Positions 35,275 to 44,350 of a stretch of 64,000 bases of DNA are shown in pieces. The DNA is taken from assembly GCF_046197865.1 (NCBI RefSeq), contig NZ_CP166990.1:248001-312000 (forward strand). Reading direction: 5' to 3'. Origin of the DNA: JAHKLT01 sp046197865. Its GTDB lineage: Archaea; Methanobacteriota; Methanobacteria; Methanobacteriales; Methanobacteriaceae. The position numbers and the translations under genes are program-made. Numbering within the stretch: position 1 is the stretch's first letter; every line of letters begins with the position of its first letter. The notes beneath the pieces were generated by a model. It did not search any database. It was not told the DNA's origin and saw only the letters and a program-made list of their open reading frames with translations.

Positions 35275-37053
35275 GGCACTGTAAATTTTCACGGGTTTTT
35301 GTTTTTTTTATTGTCTGTTTTGTAGTGTTCTGTGGTTGGGTTTGTAGAATTTGATTGTGGAGGATAGTGATAGTAGTAATGACCATGGTTTTTTGGATGT
35401 GTGTTTTTTATGTCTTATTTGTGGTAGGCTGTTGAATGTTTCTGCTTGGCTTGTGGTTCTGCGAATTTTGTTATCTTTAGAGTATGCTGTTAGTTTGTCT
35501 TTTTGTTTGGAGAATTTATCCATGATTTTTTGTATAGGATCTGCAATGAAAAATATGTTTTTTTCATATTTTGCAAGTAGTTCTTTTGTTTTATTTTCGT
35601 CAAAACTTCTGAGTATTTCTTTCATTTCAGTAAATATCATTAAATTATAAGTGATATCTTTTTCTGGAATGTTTTCTTTTTTAATTTCATCAAATATTTT
35701 GTCTGTGGTGTATTTCATCCAATGAAATATGCATTGTTGTTGTGGTATATTTTTATTTTCAGCTATTTTTCCGTATACTCCTAACATATCGCTTGTTAAT
35801 GATTGGATTGGTGTTTTATCGAATGTAAAATCAAAAAATTTATTTATAACATCATAATGACGTGTGTTTGTTATTGCAATAGATATGGGCATGTCTTTTA
35901 TTTCATTTGAAAAAATAGTTACTAAGTAGTTTTTTTGACCATTAATATTTGTAAAGAGTTCATCAACAGTAATATGACCAAAATTAGCATGTTTTTTATT
36001 TTTACACATGAATAATATGCCTAAATCGGTAACCTCACGTTTTAGTGAGGTTTTACCTTTTTTTTTAAAATCACCAGGCAATGGAACAATGTCTGTTTCA
36101 TAAACAAATTCATCATGTTCTTTTTGAATCACATTCCTAACATATTCATGACTTACATTGATATTCATACTAATTTCAACCACTTCTGCTATTTTATCAA
36201 ATGATAAACCAGTATTTGCATGAATTTTACGTATTTTATCATCTAATTTCTTTTTCTCCTTTAATTCTTTATCTACTTTAAAATCTACAGGAGTAATAAA
36301 CCATTTATCACATTCATTACACACATAAGACTGAGGATAATATTCCACAGATTTATTTTCTTTAGTTTTATAAATCCTACGTTCCCATCCTTTAACATTA
36401 GCATTAGATTCACCACAATGAGGACAAATTCTTTTTAACATTGCAAAACGATTATCAGGATAAGAAATAACATTAGATTCTTCTACATCCTCAAAAATAT
36501 CTATACCAAAGCCTCTTTTAATATTGTTTCTTAAAGATTCATTAAAAGTAAGTCTATCAACCATAAAATCACCTACACCCCAATCTAAATTATTTTCATC
36601 AAAATCAACCAATAAAATCTGATCATCATTTGAATCACTATCATTAAAATCATTAAAAGATTTAAATTCATCAATATTATTAATATCATCAATATTTTCC
36701 AATAAAACTGTTTGAAATTCATCTATTAAATCAATAGAATCACCACAATACTTTTTATTCCTCTTAAAAAAAGGTTCAAAATCAATATCTAACCGAACAA
36801 AATCATCCAAATAAGTTTGATTCTCCCTAAATATCTTTTTAAAAGGTAAAATATTAACAATATTCATAATTAATAATATATAACTCATACTATATAAATA
36901 TAACCAATATAAATTATTAAAAACACAATACACAAACAATATCACAAACCAATACAAAAAATAAAGACAAAACACTAAAAAAAATAAAAAAACAAGAAAA
37001 TAAAAAAAACCATCCAAAAAAGAAAATCAAAACCCGTGAAAATTTACAGTGCC
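35275..37053. mobile_element. Complete 1,779-bp insertion sequence
   Basis: Both ends carry a 25-bp perfect terminal inverted repeat beginning GGCACTGTAAATTTTCACGG, and flanking AAGTTTAG copies form an 8-bp target duplication. One intact transposase gene fills the element on the minus strand. The element looks recent, since ends, duplication and gene are all undamaged. I cannot assign it to a named IS family. The 8-bp duplication and zinc-finger DDE protein exclude IS200/IS605. It inserted between argG and a helicase gene. Confidence 0.93.
35308..36867 (-). CDS. DDE transposase of the insertion sequence
   Basis: A 519-residue transposase counted from ATG at 36867. Two CxxC pairs ('RICPHCGESN', 'YVCNECDKWF') form an N-terminal zinc finger, followed by a helix-turn-helix region ('IHANTGLSFDKIAEVVEI') and a catalytic core in which 'TVDELFT', 'LTSDMLGVYG' and 'SQAETFNSL' supply the D, D and E. 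The open frame extends 50 codons further upstream but would begin with a hydrophobic run unlike a transposase. A TATA-like TTTATATA about 28 bases before ATG suggests a leaderless mRNA. It appears intact and potentially active. Confidence 0.88.
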   Translation of the reverse strand: MNIVNILPFKKIFRENQTYLDDFVRLDIDFEPFFKRNKKYCGDSIDLIDEFQTVLLENIDDINNIDEFKSFNDFNDSDSNDDQILLVDFDENNLDWGVGDFMVDRLTFNESLRNNIKRGFGIDIFEDVEESNVISYPDNRFAMLKRICPHCGESNANVKGWERRIYKTKENKSVEYYPQSYVCNECDKWFITPVDFKVDKELKEKKKLDDKIRKIHANTGLSFDKIAEVVEISMNINVSHEYVRNVIQKEHDEFVYETDIVPLPGDFKKKGKTSLKREVTDLGILFMCKNKKHANFGHITVDELFTNINGQKNYLVTIFSNEIKDMPISIAITNTRHYDVINKFFDFTFDKTPIQSLTSDMLGVYGKIAENKNIPQQQCIFHWMKYTTDKIFDEIKKENIPEKDITYNLMIFTEMKEILRSFDENKTKELLAKYEKNIFFIADPIQKIMDKFSKQKDKLTAYSKDNKIRRTTSQAETFNSLPQIRHKKHTSKKPWSLLLSLSSTIKFYKPNHRTLQNRQ

Positions 37054-37061
37054 AAGTTTAG
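37054..37061. repeat. Target site duplication, right copy (AAGTTTAG)
   Basis: Right flank of the insertion sequence, identical to the left copy. Confidence 0.9.
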
Positions 37062-37089
37062 TAAAAAAAAGTTATTTGCAGAAGAAAAC

Positions 37090-37174
37090 CTTTCAATTGA
37101 TGTATTTAAAAATAATTAATAAACGTTGAGATGACATATTCAATATTTTGCGAGAAGATTACATCAATTGAAAG
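37090..37174. repeat. 15-bp perfect inverted repeat with a 55-base spacer
   Basis: CTTTCAATTGATGTA (37090-37104) and TACATCAATTGAAAG (37160-37174) are exact reverse complements. They lie between the IS and the helicase gene. They could form a hairpin RNA or be the ends of a tiny element. No reading frame is inside. Confidence 0.7.
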
Positions 37175-37267
37175 ATTTTGATTGTGAGATATTGATTTGT
37201 GTTTTATTTTCAACTCACAATTAATAGTTGAACTTCATAGTATATAAAGTTTAGGTTAAACTAAATT

Positions 37268-39181
37268 TTATTTATGCACGCAAAAACTTTCATTAATTTT
37301 AAAAAAGTCAATTAATCTTTTATATGTATCATCAGATTCTAATGTCTTAGAATTTCCAATAATAATTAATTTTCTTTTAGCTCTTGTTAGAGAAACATTT
37401 AATCTTCTTAAATCTTTTAAAAAACCAAGATTTCCTTTATTATTACTTCGAACAAGAGAAATAATTATGATTTCTTTTTCTCTACCTTGAAATCCATCAA
37501 TAGTTTTAACATCTAAATTTATTTTAGATTTTATTAAATTAACTTGATCAAGATAAGGACTTATTACTCCTATATCTTTAGAATCTATTGCTAAATTTAA
37601 AATATAGCCTATAATTTCTTTTACAATATTTGCTTCTACTTTATTAATAATTGATTTAGAATCTTTTAGATGTGATTCTTTATTTTCAGGAATTTTTGAT
37701 GTATCAATAAATAATATTGGTTCATTATAGTCATTTTTAACTAAATCATTTAATGAAATGTTTTTAACACCATCAAAACTCTTAAGTTCATTATTATAAA
37801 ATTCTTTATTTGGAAATTCCATTAACTTATCATTCATTCTATATTGGATATTCAATAATTTTGATCTATTTTCATATTTATTTATTAATCCTTCAAATAA
37901 AGTATTTTGAAGATCTTGAGCTTTAGAACTTATTACTGTTGGAGGTAGTTGTTTATGATCACCTGCAAGTATGAATTTTCGAGCTTTAGCTATTGGAATT
38001 AAAACTGATGGAATAGTTGATTGTGATGCCTCATCAATAATAGCTACATCAAATCTTATCTCATCAATAAATTCTAATGCAGCTGAAGAATTTGTAGCTA
38101 AAATGATATCGCTATTTTTAATAATATCAGAAATTATTTTATCTTCTATTAATTTTATTTTCTTATTCAACTCATCTACTGCTTCATTTGCTTCTAACCA
38201 CTTACTCATAGAAATCATGGTATCAGGCCTTATGCCTCGACCACCTATACCTTGACATGCATTTTTGATTATTTCATTATTGCTATATCCTCTTCTGTTT
38301 TGTGGTCTTGGTTTATCATTAATATCTCTTAATTTTATCTTTTCACTTAATTTTTCTTGTAAAGTGACAATTTTACTATTTAATGGGTGATTTTCAACTT
38401 TATAAAATAGACTATATTTAATATTTTCATCTGATACTCTTTGAGGATGGCCAAGTCTTGTACAATTTAAATTATCAATATCTAACCTTTCTAAAATATT
38501 ATCTACTGCACCATTACTATCAGCACATGCTAAAATCTTAGAACCTTTTAAGTATTCTTGATAAATTAATTCAATTAATGTTCGAGTTTTACCAGTTCCA
38601 AAAGGACCATGAATTAAGAAAAAATCATTAATATTTAAGCTATCATTAACAGCTTCTTTTTGAGATTCATTTAAATTCTTATCTTTAAAAATTAAACTTA
38701 TATTCTTTGGATTTTGGAATTTAACATTATCATTTAAGTATTTTAAAGCGTTTTTTCCAAATTCAGATAAATTTTTTAAATTATCTTCCATTCTTCTAAA
38801 TGTAATATCACTTACATATAAATCCATTCTAATATTCTTTTTTAAAGCCCATGAAGGAACATTTTCCATAGCTATTTTTATAAAGCGCCCACCTTTTTCT
38901 GTTACTGTTCCTGTTAAATCACTTTTTAATGGATTTTTAAAACTTATTAAAACTACATCTCCAACACTAATTTCTGTATTAATGATGTCTCGTCTTCCAT
39001 ATTGAACAATTGTAAAACCTAATTCTTTACCAACTATTTTACCTTTAAGATTATTTACAGCTCTTCCAAGATGTTCTCTTTTTTGAGGAGACATTTTTTT
39101 TATTTCATTAATCATTAAATCAATTTCAGCTTTTCTTTCATATTCTAAAAGCTTTATTAGATATTTAATATAGTTTTTCAA
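37268..39181 (-). CDS. IGHMBP2/Dna2-like superfamily 1 helicase
   Basis: A 637-residue SF1B helicase. The N-terminal 170 residues form the beta-barrel region typical of IGHMBP2-family proteins. Walker A is 'IHGPFGTGKTRTLIELI', motif II is 'VAIIDEASQ' (DEAS), motif III 'ILAGDHKQLPPT', motif V 'IDGFQGREKEIIIISLVRS' and motif VI 'LNVSLTRAKRKLIIIGN'. It unwinds DNA or RNA with ATP, and the pathway in methanogens is not known. All helicase motifs are intact. It is followed by the IS on its 3' side. Confidence 0.93.
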   Translation of the reverse strand: MKNYIKYLIKLLEYERKAEIDLMINEIKKMSPQKREHLGRAVNNLKGKIVGKELGFTIVQYGRRDIINTEISVGDVVLISFKNPLKSDLTGTVTEKGGRFIKIAMENVPSWALKKNIRMDLYVSDITFRRMEDNLKNLSEFGKNALKYLNDNVKFQNPKNISLIFKDKNLNESQKEAVNDSLNINDFFLIHGPFGTGKTRTLIELIYQEYLKGSKILACADSNGAVDNILERLDIDNLNCTRLGHPQRVSDENIKYSLFYKVENHPLNSKIVTLQEKLSEKIKLRDINDKPRPQNRRGYSNNEIIKNACQGIGGRGIRPDTMISMSKWLEANEAVDELNKKIKLIEDKIISDIIKNSDIILATNSSAALEFIDEIRFDVAIIDEASQSTIPSVLIPIAKARKFILAGDHKQLPPTVISSKAQDLQNTLFEGLINKYENRSKLLNIQYRMNDKLMEFPNKEFYNNELKSFDGVKNISLNDLVKNDYNEPILFIDTSKIPENKESHLKDSKSIINKVEANIVKEIIGYILNLAIDSKDIGVISPYLDQVNLIKSKINLDVKTIDGFQGREKEIIIISLVRSNNKGNLGFLKDLRRLNVSLTRAKRKLIIIGNSKTLESDDTYKRLIDFFKINESFCVHK

Positions 39182-39269
39182 AATTTCTTCTCCTATTTCT
39201 ATTATAATTATATTATAGTTTTACAAATTTAAAATAATTTATATATTTAAAATTTTAAATTGTATATCG

Positions 39270-40025
39270 ATGAAATTTAATAAGGTTTTAACTAGTGAAA
39301 TTGATGAAAATTTTAATAATTCATTAGAAATGTCCTATATTTCAAGAGAATCTGGAGGATATATTGCAAAAAATCATAATATTTTCGATACAATTCCATT
39401 AAACTCAATTAATAAATTTATTCTAAGAAATGCTCTTTTTGGAACAGCTATTTATAAATTCGGAGATTTTAAAGATAAAGTTATGGTAATATCAGGTGTT
39501 CATGGAAATGAATTATCATCTCAAAGAGCTAGTTTATTATTGTTTGAATATTTATTAAATTTTCCTTTAGATACATCAGTTTATTTAATTCCTTTTGTAG
39601 CTCCTAATTCTACTATGAATAATACTCGACGATTTAACTCTAAAGACTTAAACAGATCTACATATATTAAAGGATCATTAACTAATTGTATTTTAAATAC
39701 TATTAAGGATTTAAAAATTGATGCTGTAGCTGATTTTCATACTACTGCATTAAACAGTAATCCTGGAATAGAATCTATTTTTTGTAGCAAAGAGCCTTCA
39801 CTTGAAAGTATTAAAATTGCAGAACATATTGCAAGTGAAACAGGATCAAAAACTATTATTAATGATAAAGCAGGTTTTCCATTTAAAGGAGCTGTTGAAG
39901 ATGAATCAAATCTTGAAGGTATTCCAGCTATTACCTGTGAAGTTGTCTCTCCATTTGGATCTATAAAAAAAGGGAGTATTGAAAGATCTTTTCTGCAGAT
40001 GAAAAGTTTCTTATCTTATTTTTGA
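39270..40025 (+). CDS. M14-like zinc deacylase (succinylglutamate desuccinylase/aspartoacylase family)
   Basis: A 251-residue cytoplasmic protein with 'VMVISGVHGNELSSQRAS' (the HxxE zinc motif), 'NNTRRFNSKDLNRS', 'AVADFHTTALNSNPG' (second His ligand) and 'CEVVSPFG' with a likely catalytic Glu. This is the carboxypeptidase-like fold of aspartoacylases. The substrate is unknown and the family in archaea is uncharacterised. It is followed after 64 bases by a membrane hydrolase gene on the same strand. Confidence 0.85.
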   Translation: MKFNKVLTSEIDENFNNSLEMSYISRESGGYIAKNHNIFDTIPLNSINKFILRNALFGTAIYKFGDFKDKVMVISGVHGNELSSQRASLLLFEYLLNFPLDTSVYLIPFVAPNSTMNNTRRFNSKDLNRSTYIKGSLTNCILNTIKDLKIDAVADFHTTALNSNPGIESIFCSKEPSLESIKIAEHIASETGSKTIINDKAGFPFKGAVEDESNLEGIPAITCEVVSPFGSIKKGSIERSFLQMKSFLSYF

Positions 40026-40089
40026 TTATTTTTCTTTTGCTATCACTAATCTTTTATATGTTTAAAATATAGTTTATTTAGGTGGTAAA

Positions 40090-40788
40090 ATTTCATCATA
40101 TAAAGGCCATACACTCTTCGCACTAATATTATCTATACTTTATTTTCAAAATCCATTATTGATTTCATTAAGTATTATTGGAGCCAATTTACCAGATTTT
40201 GATCATAAATTAAAAAAAGATAATGTTTATAAAATGATTATTTTTGGTTTATCACTTTTCATAATCCTTTATATTTTGAAATTACCATACTACATTGGAA
40301 TTATTTTAGTAATTATAGGCCTTATATTTTATTTTTCAAATCATAGAGGTTTTACTCATTCAATTTTTGGATTAATAATCTTAACTTCACTCTTCTCAGG
40401 AATTTTAATCTTATCTTTTGAATTAGTAAATAGCTATTTAGATATTTCAAATAAATCATTAATTTTTGCAATATTAATTATATTAATTGGAACATTTTCT
40501 TTAAATAAGAAACTATACTTATTTTTCGTTCCTTTATTTTTAATTAGTATATTTTTCTTTAATATTGATTCAATAAATTACTTTCAAATAATTTTAAGTA
40601 TTTTTTTAGGTTATTTTAGCCATTTAATTTTAGATGCTTTCACACCAGCTGGAGTTAAGCTATTTAGACCATTTTCTAATAAAAAATATTATAAAAAATT
40701 TGCAATCACATCATTACTTATTTTAATTATAATAGGTTTTTTAAATCTTTATTTTCAGTTTAATTCAATAGAAAATATCTTAATTTAA
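40090..40788 (+). CDS. YdjM/DUF457-type membrane metal-dependent hydrolase, apparent AUU start
   Basis: A protein of about 232 residues with six to seven membrane segments and conserved His/Asp motifs 'GANLPDFDH', 'NHRGFTHSIFGL' and 'GYFSHLILDAFTPAGVKLFRP', typical of the YdjM (LexA-regulated inner-membrane) family. The family N-terminus 'SSYKGHTLFALILS', with its conserved His, is encoded at 40093-40134 and is lost if translation starts at the first standard codon, TTG 40159. GGTG at 40081-40084 is followed after five bases by ATT at 40090, exactly where a start codon should be. I annotate AUU as start. The alternative is a sequencing error or a recent ATG to ATT change. Confidence 0.72.
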   Translation: MSSYKGHTLFALILSILYFQNPLLISLSIIGANLPDFDHKLKKDNVYKMIIFGLSLFIILYILKLPYYIGIILVIIGLIFYFSNHRGFTHSIFGLIILTSLFSGILILSFELVNSYLDISNKSLIFAILIILIGTFSLNKKLYLFFVPLFLISIFFFNIDSINYFQIILSIFLGYFSHLILDAFTPAGVKLFRPFSNKKYYKKFAITSLLILIIIGFLNLYFQFNSIENILI

Positions 40789-40960
40789 AAATAGCTAAAA
40801 ATATAAAAAATAAAAAGTAAATTTGTATACTAAATATTAAAAATCATGCTATACTGCAATATATTTTAAAAAACACAATTTGATTAATATTTAGAATTTT
40901 AATTTTAATAATTAAAGAAATTATTAACAATTTCAAATAAATCTATATTTAATCAAAACA

Positions 40961-41269
40961 TTATAAAAAGTACAATATCGAAATTTCATTATCCTTTTTA
41001 GAATCTTTACTAAATATCATATCAAAATCGTATCCAAAAAAAGAATTAAACACTTTTAAGTTTTCTGAAGATAATGCCGTTGGCCCAGTTTCATGTTTTA
41101 GATTTAATACAAAAAATATTTTATTGTATTTATCTACTCCATATTCTGAGTAAAGTTCATAATCTCCTTTTATTTTCCTGCTTAAATGAATGCGAATTGT
41201 GTCACTGATATTATTTATTTGATTTGGGTCTTTGCTAATAATTGCTTTTTTTAATTCACAAATAATCAT
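40961..41269 (-). CDS. Hypothetical protein, 102 residues
   Basis: No family recognised. The protein is mixed alpha/beta with a charged N-terminal half ('ELKKAIISKDPNQINNISDTIRIHLSRKIKGDYELYSE') and a hydrophobic end. There is no signal peptide or membrane segment. ATG at 41269 is 11 bases from the preceding gene's stop, suggesting co-transcription with the membrane-anchored PepSY-like protein. Base composition matches neighbours. It could be a lineage-specific regulator or partner. Confidence 0.6.
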   Translation of the reverse strand: MIICELKKAIISKDPNQINNISDTIRIHLSRKIKGDYELYSEYGVDKYNKIFFVLNLKHETGPTALSSENLKVFNSFFGYDFDMIFSKDSKKDNEISILYFL

Positions 41270-41280
41270 TTTTTCTGATT

Positions 41281-41736
41281 TTATCCTCTACTAGTCTTTC
41301 CTGTTATAACATGAACTGCTATTATATCCACTTTTGTACCACTTTGATCCAATACTGGGACATACCAATAATCATCTACAAGTTCTGGTTTTCCTGCATA
41401 ACATCCTTCTACTAGGATATTTTTATTAGCTATGTCAATTGCATCGGATTCTGATATTACTAGTGTGCTATTTTCGTCATCGTCTGTGTCACTTGATTTA
41501 CTATTTGTATTTACTGAATTGCTTTTATCGGAGCTACTTCCAGAGCCGCCCCCGGAGCTCTCATCAGAGCCGCCTAGATTAAAAAGACTTTCAATAAAGC
41601 CACCATTTCCACTGTTGTCATTTAAACTTCCACTAGTATCTTCTTCCATATTAAATGAAATGTAAGATACTGTAAAAACTAAAAAACAAATAAATAGTAG
41701 CATTAATAATAAGATTATGTAATCTTTTTTATCCAT
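41281..41736 (-). CDS. Membrane-anchored protein with Ser/Gly linker and PepSY-like C-terminus
   Basis: A 151-residue protein starting at ATG 41736. An N-terminal anchor (about 7-27) is followed by a very low-complexity Gly/Ser/Asn/Asp region (30-90). The C-terminal domain has 'SESDAIDIANKNILVEGCYAGKPELVDDYWYVPVLDQSGTKVDIIAVHVITGK', a PepSY-like alpha/beta pattern. Methanobrevibacter has many such anchored proteins of unknown role. One cysteine in the external domain is noted. The linker DNA is more G/C-rich than its surroundings. Confidence 0.65.
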   Translation of the reverse strand: MDKKDYIILLLMLLFICFLVFTVSYISFNMEEDTSGSLNDNSGNGGFIESLFNLGGSDESSGGGSGSSSDKSNSVNTNSKSSDTDDDENSTLVISESDAIDIANKNILVEGCYAGKPELVDDYWYVPVLDQSGTKVDIIAVHVITGKTSRG

Positions 41737-41934
41737 AATAACCACTTTTATTTATTGCAGTATAATCATATTTTTCAGTTATTAATATATAAATTTAATC
41801 TTTGTCAATAATTTATACATAAATCAAAGATTTTATATTATTGTAATTAATAGTTTATTGAATGAGTATATTGATATAAAATTTTTTTAAAATTTATAAA
41901 TGTGTAATTATAAATAATAATATAGGGTTTATTT

Positions 41935-42591
41935 ATGAAAAACATTGCTTTAACAATAAAATCATATGAGAAGAAAGGGGTCTTAGATAAAATTACTAAG
42001 ATGATTTTTAGCCATGATATAAACATCAGCTATGCAAATATTTTTATTGAAAATAATGAATTGGGATCTATTTATTTTGAATTAGAACAAGTAAAAAATA
42101 TTGATAAATTAATTGAAGATATAAAGTCAATTAATCATGTTAAATCAGTTGAAGTTCATGATTCTTTAAATGATATTTATGGTAAACGTATTATTATATT
42201 AGGTGGCGGAGCTCAAGTTTCACAAGTTGCTGCTGGAGCTATAGCTGAAGCTGATAGACATAATATACGTGGAGAAAGAATTAGTATAGATACAATTCCA
42301 CTTGTTGGAGAAGAAAATGTTGCAGAAGCAGTTAATGCATTAGCTAGACTTCCAAGAGTTCAAGCATTAGTTCTTGCAGGATCTCTAATGGGTGGGGAAA
42401 TTAAAAAAGCTGTAGAAAAAGTAAAAGAAGATAATGATTTAATTGTTATTAGTTTAAATATGCCTGGAGGCATAACAGAAATAGCTGATTTAATTATAAC
42501 CGACCCTACTCAAGCTGGGGTAATGGCAGTTATGGCTATTTCTGATACTGCTACCTTTGACATTAAAAAGTTAAAATCTAATAAATTTTAA
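41935..42591 (+). CDS. ACT domain / DUF5612 protein
   Basis: A 218-residue protein. Residues 1-75 are an ACT domain ('IALTIKSYEKKGVLDKITKMIFSHDINISYANIF'), which normally binds an amino acid. The rest is DUF5612-like: 'RIIILGGGAQVSQVAAGAIAEADRHNIRGERISIDTIPLVGEENVAEAV', 'QALVLAGSLMGGEI' and 'SLNMPGGITEIADLIITDPTQAGVMAVMAISDTA'. It is conserved in methanogens and probably senses a metabolite; the reaction, if any, is unknown. Its stop overlaps the end of the converging gene. Confidence 0.82.
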   Translation: MKNIALTIKSYEKKGVLDKITKMIFSHDINISYANIFIENNELGSIYFELEQVKNIDKLIEDIKSINHVKSVEVHDSLNDIYGKRIIILGGGAQVSQVAAGAIAEADRHNIRGERISIDTIPLVGEENVAEAVNALARLPRVQALVLAGSLMGGEIKKAVEKVKEDNDLIVISLNMPGGITEIADLIITDPTQAGVMAVMAISDTATFDIKKLKSNKF

Positions 42592-42878
42592 CTTCTTTCA
42601 ATAGCTCTTATGAGCCTACTAGCATCTCTTTTTAACTCAGTATCTTTGATAGTTGTGCTTCTATCAATATCAAATGCTAGTTGTAAAATAGCTCGAAGAT
42701 CCTTAGGTTTTAATGAATCAAGCATACCCATGTAAGTGTCTATTTGATCACTATCAATTCCAATGTCTTCACCACATTCTTTTGCATGATTTAATAATGA
42801 CGCACAAACTTCTGCAATCTCATTATCTGAGTTCATTTGACAAGTTTCACACTTATTCATTAGTTCTTCATTATTCAT
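42588..42878 (-). CDS. Conserved methanobacterial hypothetical, 96 residues
   Basis: A short acidic, helical protein with a CxxC near the N-terminus ('KCETCQM'), two more cysteines, and no membrane segment: 'CASLLNHAKECGEDIGIDSDQIDTYMGMLDSLKPKDLRAILQLAFDI'. ATG follows AGGTGTTAA on the minus strand. No known domain is visible. A zinc-binding or partner-binding role is possible. Its 3' end overlaps that of the ACT gene by 4 bases. Confidence 0.62.
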   Translation of the reverse strand: MNNEELMNKCETCQMNSDNEIAEVCASLLNHAKECGEDIGIDSDQIDTYMGMLDSLKPKDLRAILQLAFDIDRSTTIKDTELKRDASRLIRAIERS

Positions 42879-43318
42879 TTTAACACCTCGTTGTATATTA
42901 TTATATGTTTCTTATAGTATATATTTTTTAAGTTTTTTTTCAATAAAAATAATTTATTGTTTAAAAATTTTAATTCTTATTCTTATTTCTTTAAATTACT
43001 TTTCAAAGAATAATTATTGGTTTTGAAAATTATATATTTATTTATAAAATTAATGAATATATATCGTTTAAAATTTTTATTAATATAATTTTTATTCTAC
43101 TATATTATTTTTTATTAATATATGTGGTATTTTTTTTAAAATAATTACTTTTTTCTGAATTTTATATATTTTTTTTAAAGCTAAATAATATAATTTAAAC
43201 AAAATCAGCTTTTAAAAACTATTTAAAAACAAAAGATTTAATAATAATTAAATAATAACTTTTAATTATAATCTAAAATTATTAGATTTTTTCATAAATG
43301 TTGAGTGGAGCTTTTTAG
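42879..43318. other. 440-base promoter region before the ehb operon
   Basis: Very A/T-rich, non-coding. It must contain the promoter for ehb and that of the divergent 96-residue protein, but many TATA-like stretches make a choice arbitrary. GTGGAGC just before ehbA is its ribosome binding site. No repeat or palindromic operator was seen. Confidence 0.5.
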
Positions 43319-43633
43319 ATGTTTTTAAGTAGAATTTTTAATGGGATTTTATATTTTATAGTTTTAATATTGGAGATTATTAAATCGAGTATAGACATGG
43401 CATCTCGTGCTATTGGGATAAAAGATATGAACCCAGTAGTTGTGAATATTGAAACTGTTCTTAAAAGACCAATTTCACAAACAATTTTAGCAAATAGTAT
43501 TACATTAACTCCAGGAACTTTGTCTGTTGATGTTGATTCTGATAATAATATTATTAAAGTTGCTATTATAGCTCCAAGAGATAAAAAGGCGGTTATTCCT
43601 TTTGAACCTTATATTAAAAAAATGTTGGAATAA
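43319..43633 (+). CDS. ehbA: Energy-converting hydrogenase B subunit A (MnhE-like)
   Basis: A 104-residue protein related to the MnhE/MrpE subunit of Na+/H+ antiporters: one N-terminal hydrophobic stretch, then 'NIETVLKRPISQTILANSITLTPGTLSVDVD' and 'AVIPFEPYIKKML', the family core. It is the first gene of the ehb cluster, which couples ion flow to ferredoxin reduction by H2 for biosynthesis in hydrogenotrophic methanogens. GTGGAG precedes ATG. It is shorter than stand-alone MnhE, as is usual in Ehb. Confidence 0.9.
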   Translation: MFLSRIFNGILYFIVLILEIIKSSIDMASRAIGIKDMNPVVVNIETVLKRPISQTILANSITLTPGTLSVDVDSDNNIIKVAIIAPRDKKAVIPFEPYIKKMLE

Positions 43634-43651
43634 CAAATAAATGTGGTAGTA

Positions 43652-43915
43652 ATGGAATTAATATTTTTTTCACAAATCATTTTAATCATTGCATTAATAG
43701 TTTTAATGCTAGTGGTTTTAAGAATCTCAGCTTATAGTAGTACTGCTATGGGTTTAATAGGGGCTTCTGTTTTAACTATGATTGTAGCTTTAGCTTTAGT
43801 TATTTTCGATAAATTACATTACATAAAATTTAATTTTGATATAGCATTAGCATTAATGTTATTTGGTTTTGTTGGCACAATAGTATTTTCATATGTGTTG
43901 GGAGGTTATGAATGA
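43652..43915 (+). CDS. ehbB: Energy-converting hydrogenase B subunit B (MnhF-like)
   Basis: An 87-residue membrane protein with three hydrophobic segments, resembling MnhF/MrpF. ATG at 43652 is preferred over in-frame GTG at 43643, which is part of the upstream GTGGTAG site. The stop overlaps the ehbC start (ATGATG), indicating coupling. Assigned by order within the complete ehb cluster and topology. Confidence 0.85.
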   Translation: MELIFFSQIILIIALIVLMLVVLRISAYSSTAMGLIGASVLTMIVALALVIFDKLHYIKFNFDIALALMLFGFVGTIVFSYVLGGYE

Positions 43916-44349
43916 TGTTTAATGGTATAGAATTAATTCAATCTATTCTTTTAATAATTTCAGCTATTATGATTTTGATATGTGCTATTGGACTTATAAG
44001 ATTAGATAAAGATATGAATAATGTTGTTTATGGAAGAATTCATATTATTGGTCTTTTTGATATAGCTTTGATAATTGCATTTATTGGATTAGGTGAGATC
44101 TTTTTAGCTATAATTTACTTTATAATCGCTCCAATAACTGCTCATGCAATGGCTAATGCATATTATTATGGTGAAGATAACTTAAATAATGAAAATTTAG
44201 AAATTGTTGAAGAAGATGTATCTGAAAATCCCTTCAAATATCCTATTTCTAAATTTAATCAATCAACTAATCAAGATAGTAAAAATTCAGAAAAAGAACT
44301 TTCAGAAAAATTTACAGTATCAACATTAGATATTAGTGAGGATGAATAA
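43912..44349 (+). CDS. ehbC: Energy-converting hydrogenase B subunit C (MnhG-like)
   Basis: A 145-residue protein with three membrane segments in the first 90 residues ('ILLIISAIMILICAIGLIRLDKDMNNVVYGRIHIIGLFDIA'), matching MnhG/MrpG, then a polar 55-residue cytoplasmic tail rich in Glu, Asn and Ser. The tail is longer than in antiporter MnhG. It overlaps ehbB by 4 bases. Part of the antiporter-like membrane arm. Confidence 0.86.
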   Translation: MMFNGIELIQSILLIISAIMILICAIGLIRLDKDMNNVVYGRIHIIGLFDIALIIAFIGLGEIFLAIIYFIIAPITAHAMANAYYYGEDNLNNENLEIVEEDVSENPFKYPISKFNQSTNQDSKNSEKELSEKFTVSTLDISEDE

Positions 44350-44350
44350 T

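Noticed and set aside
36868..37017. N-terminal 50 codons of the longest transposase frame
   Set aside because: They encode a hydrophobic run next to the terminal repeat, unlike a transposase; promoter geometry favours ATG 36867.
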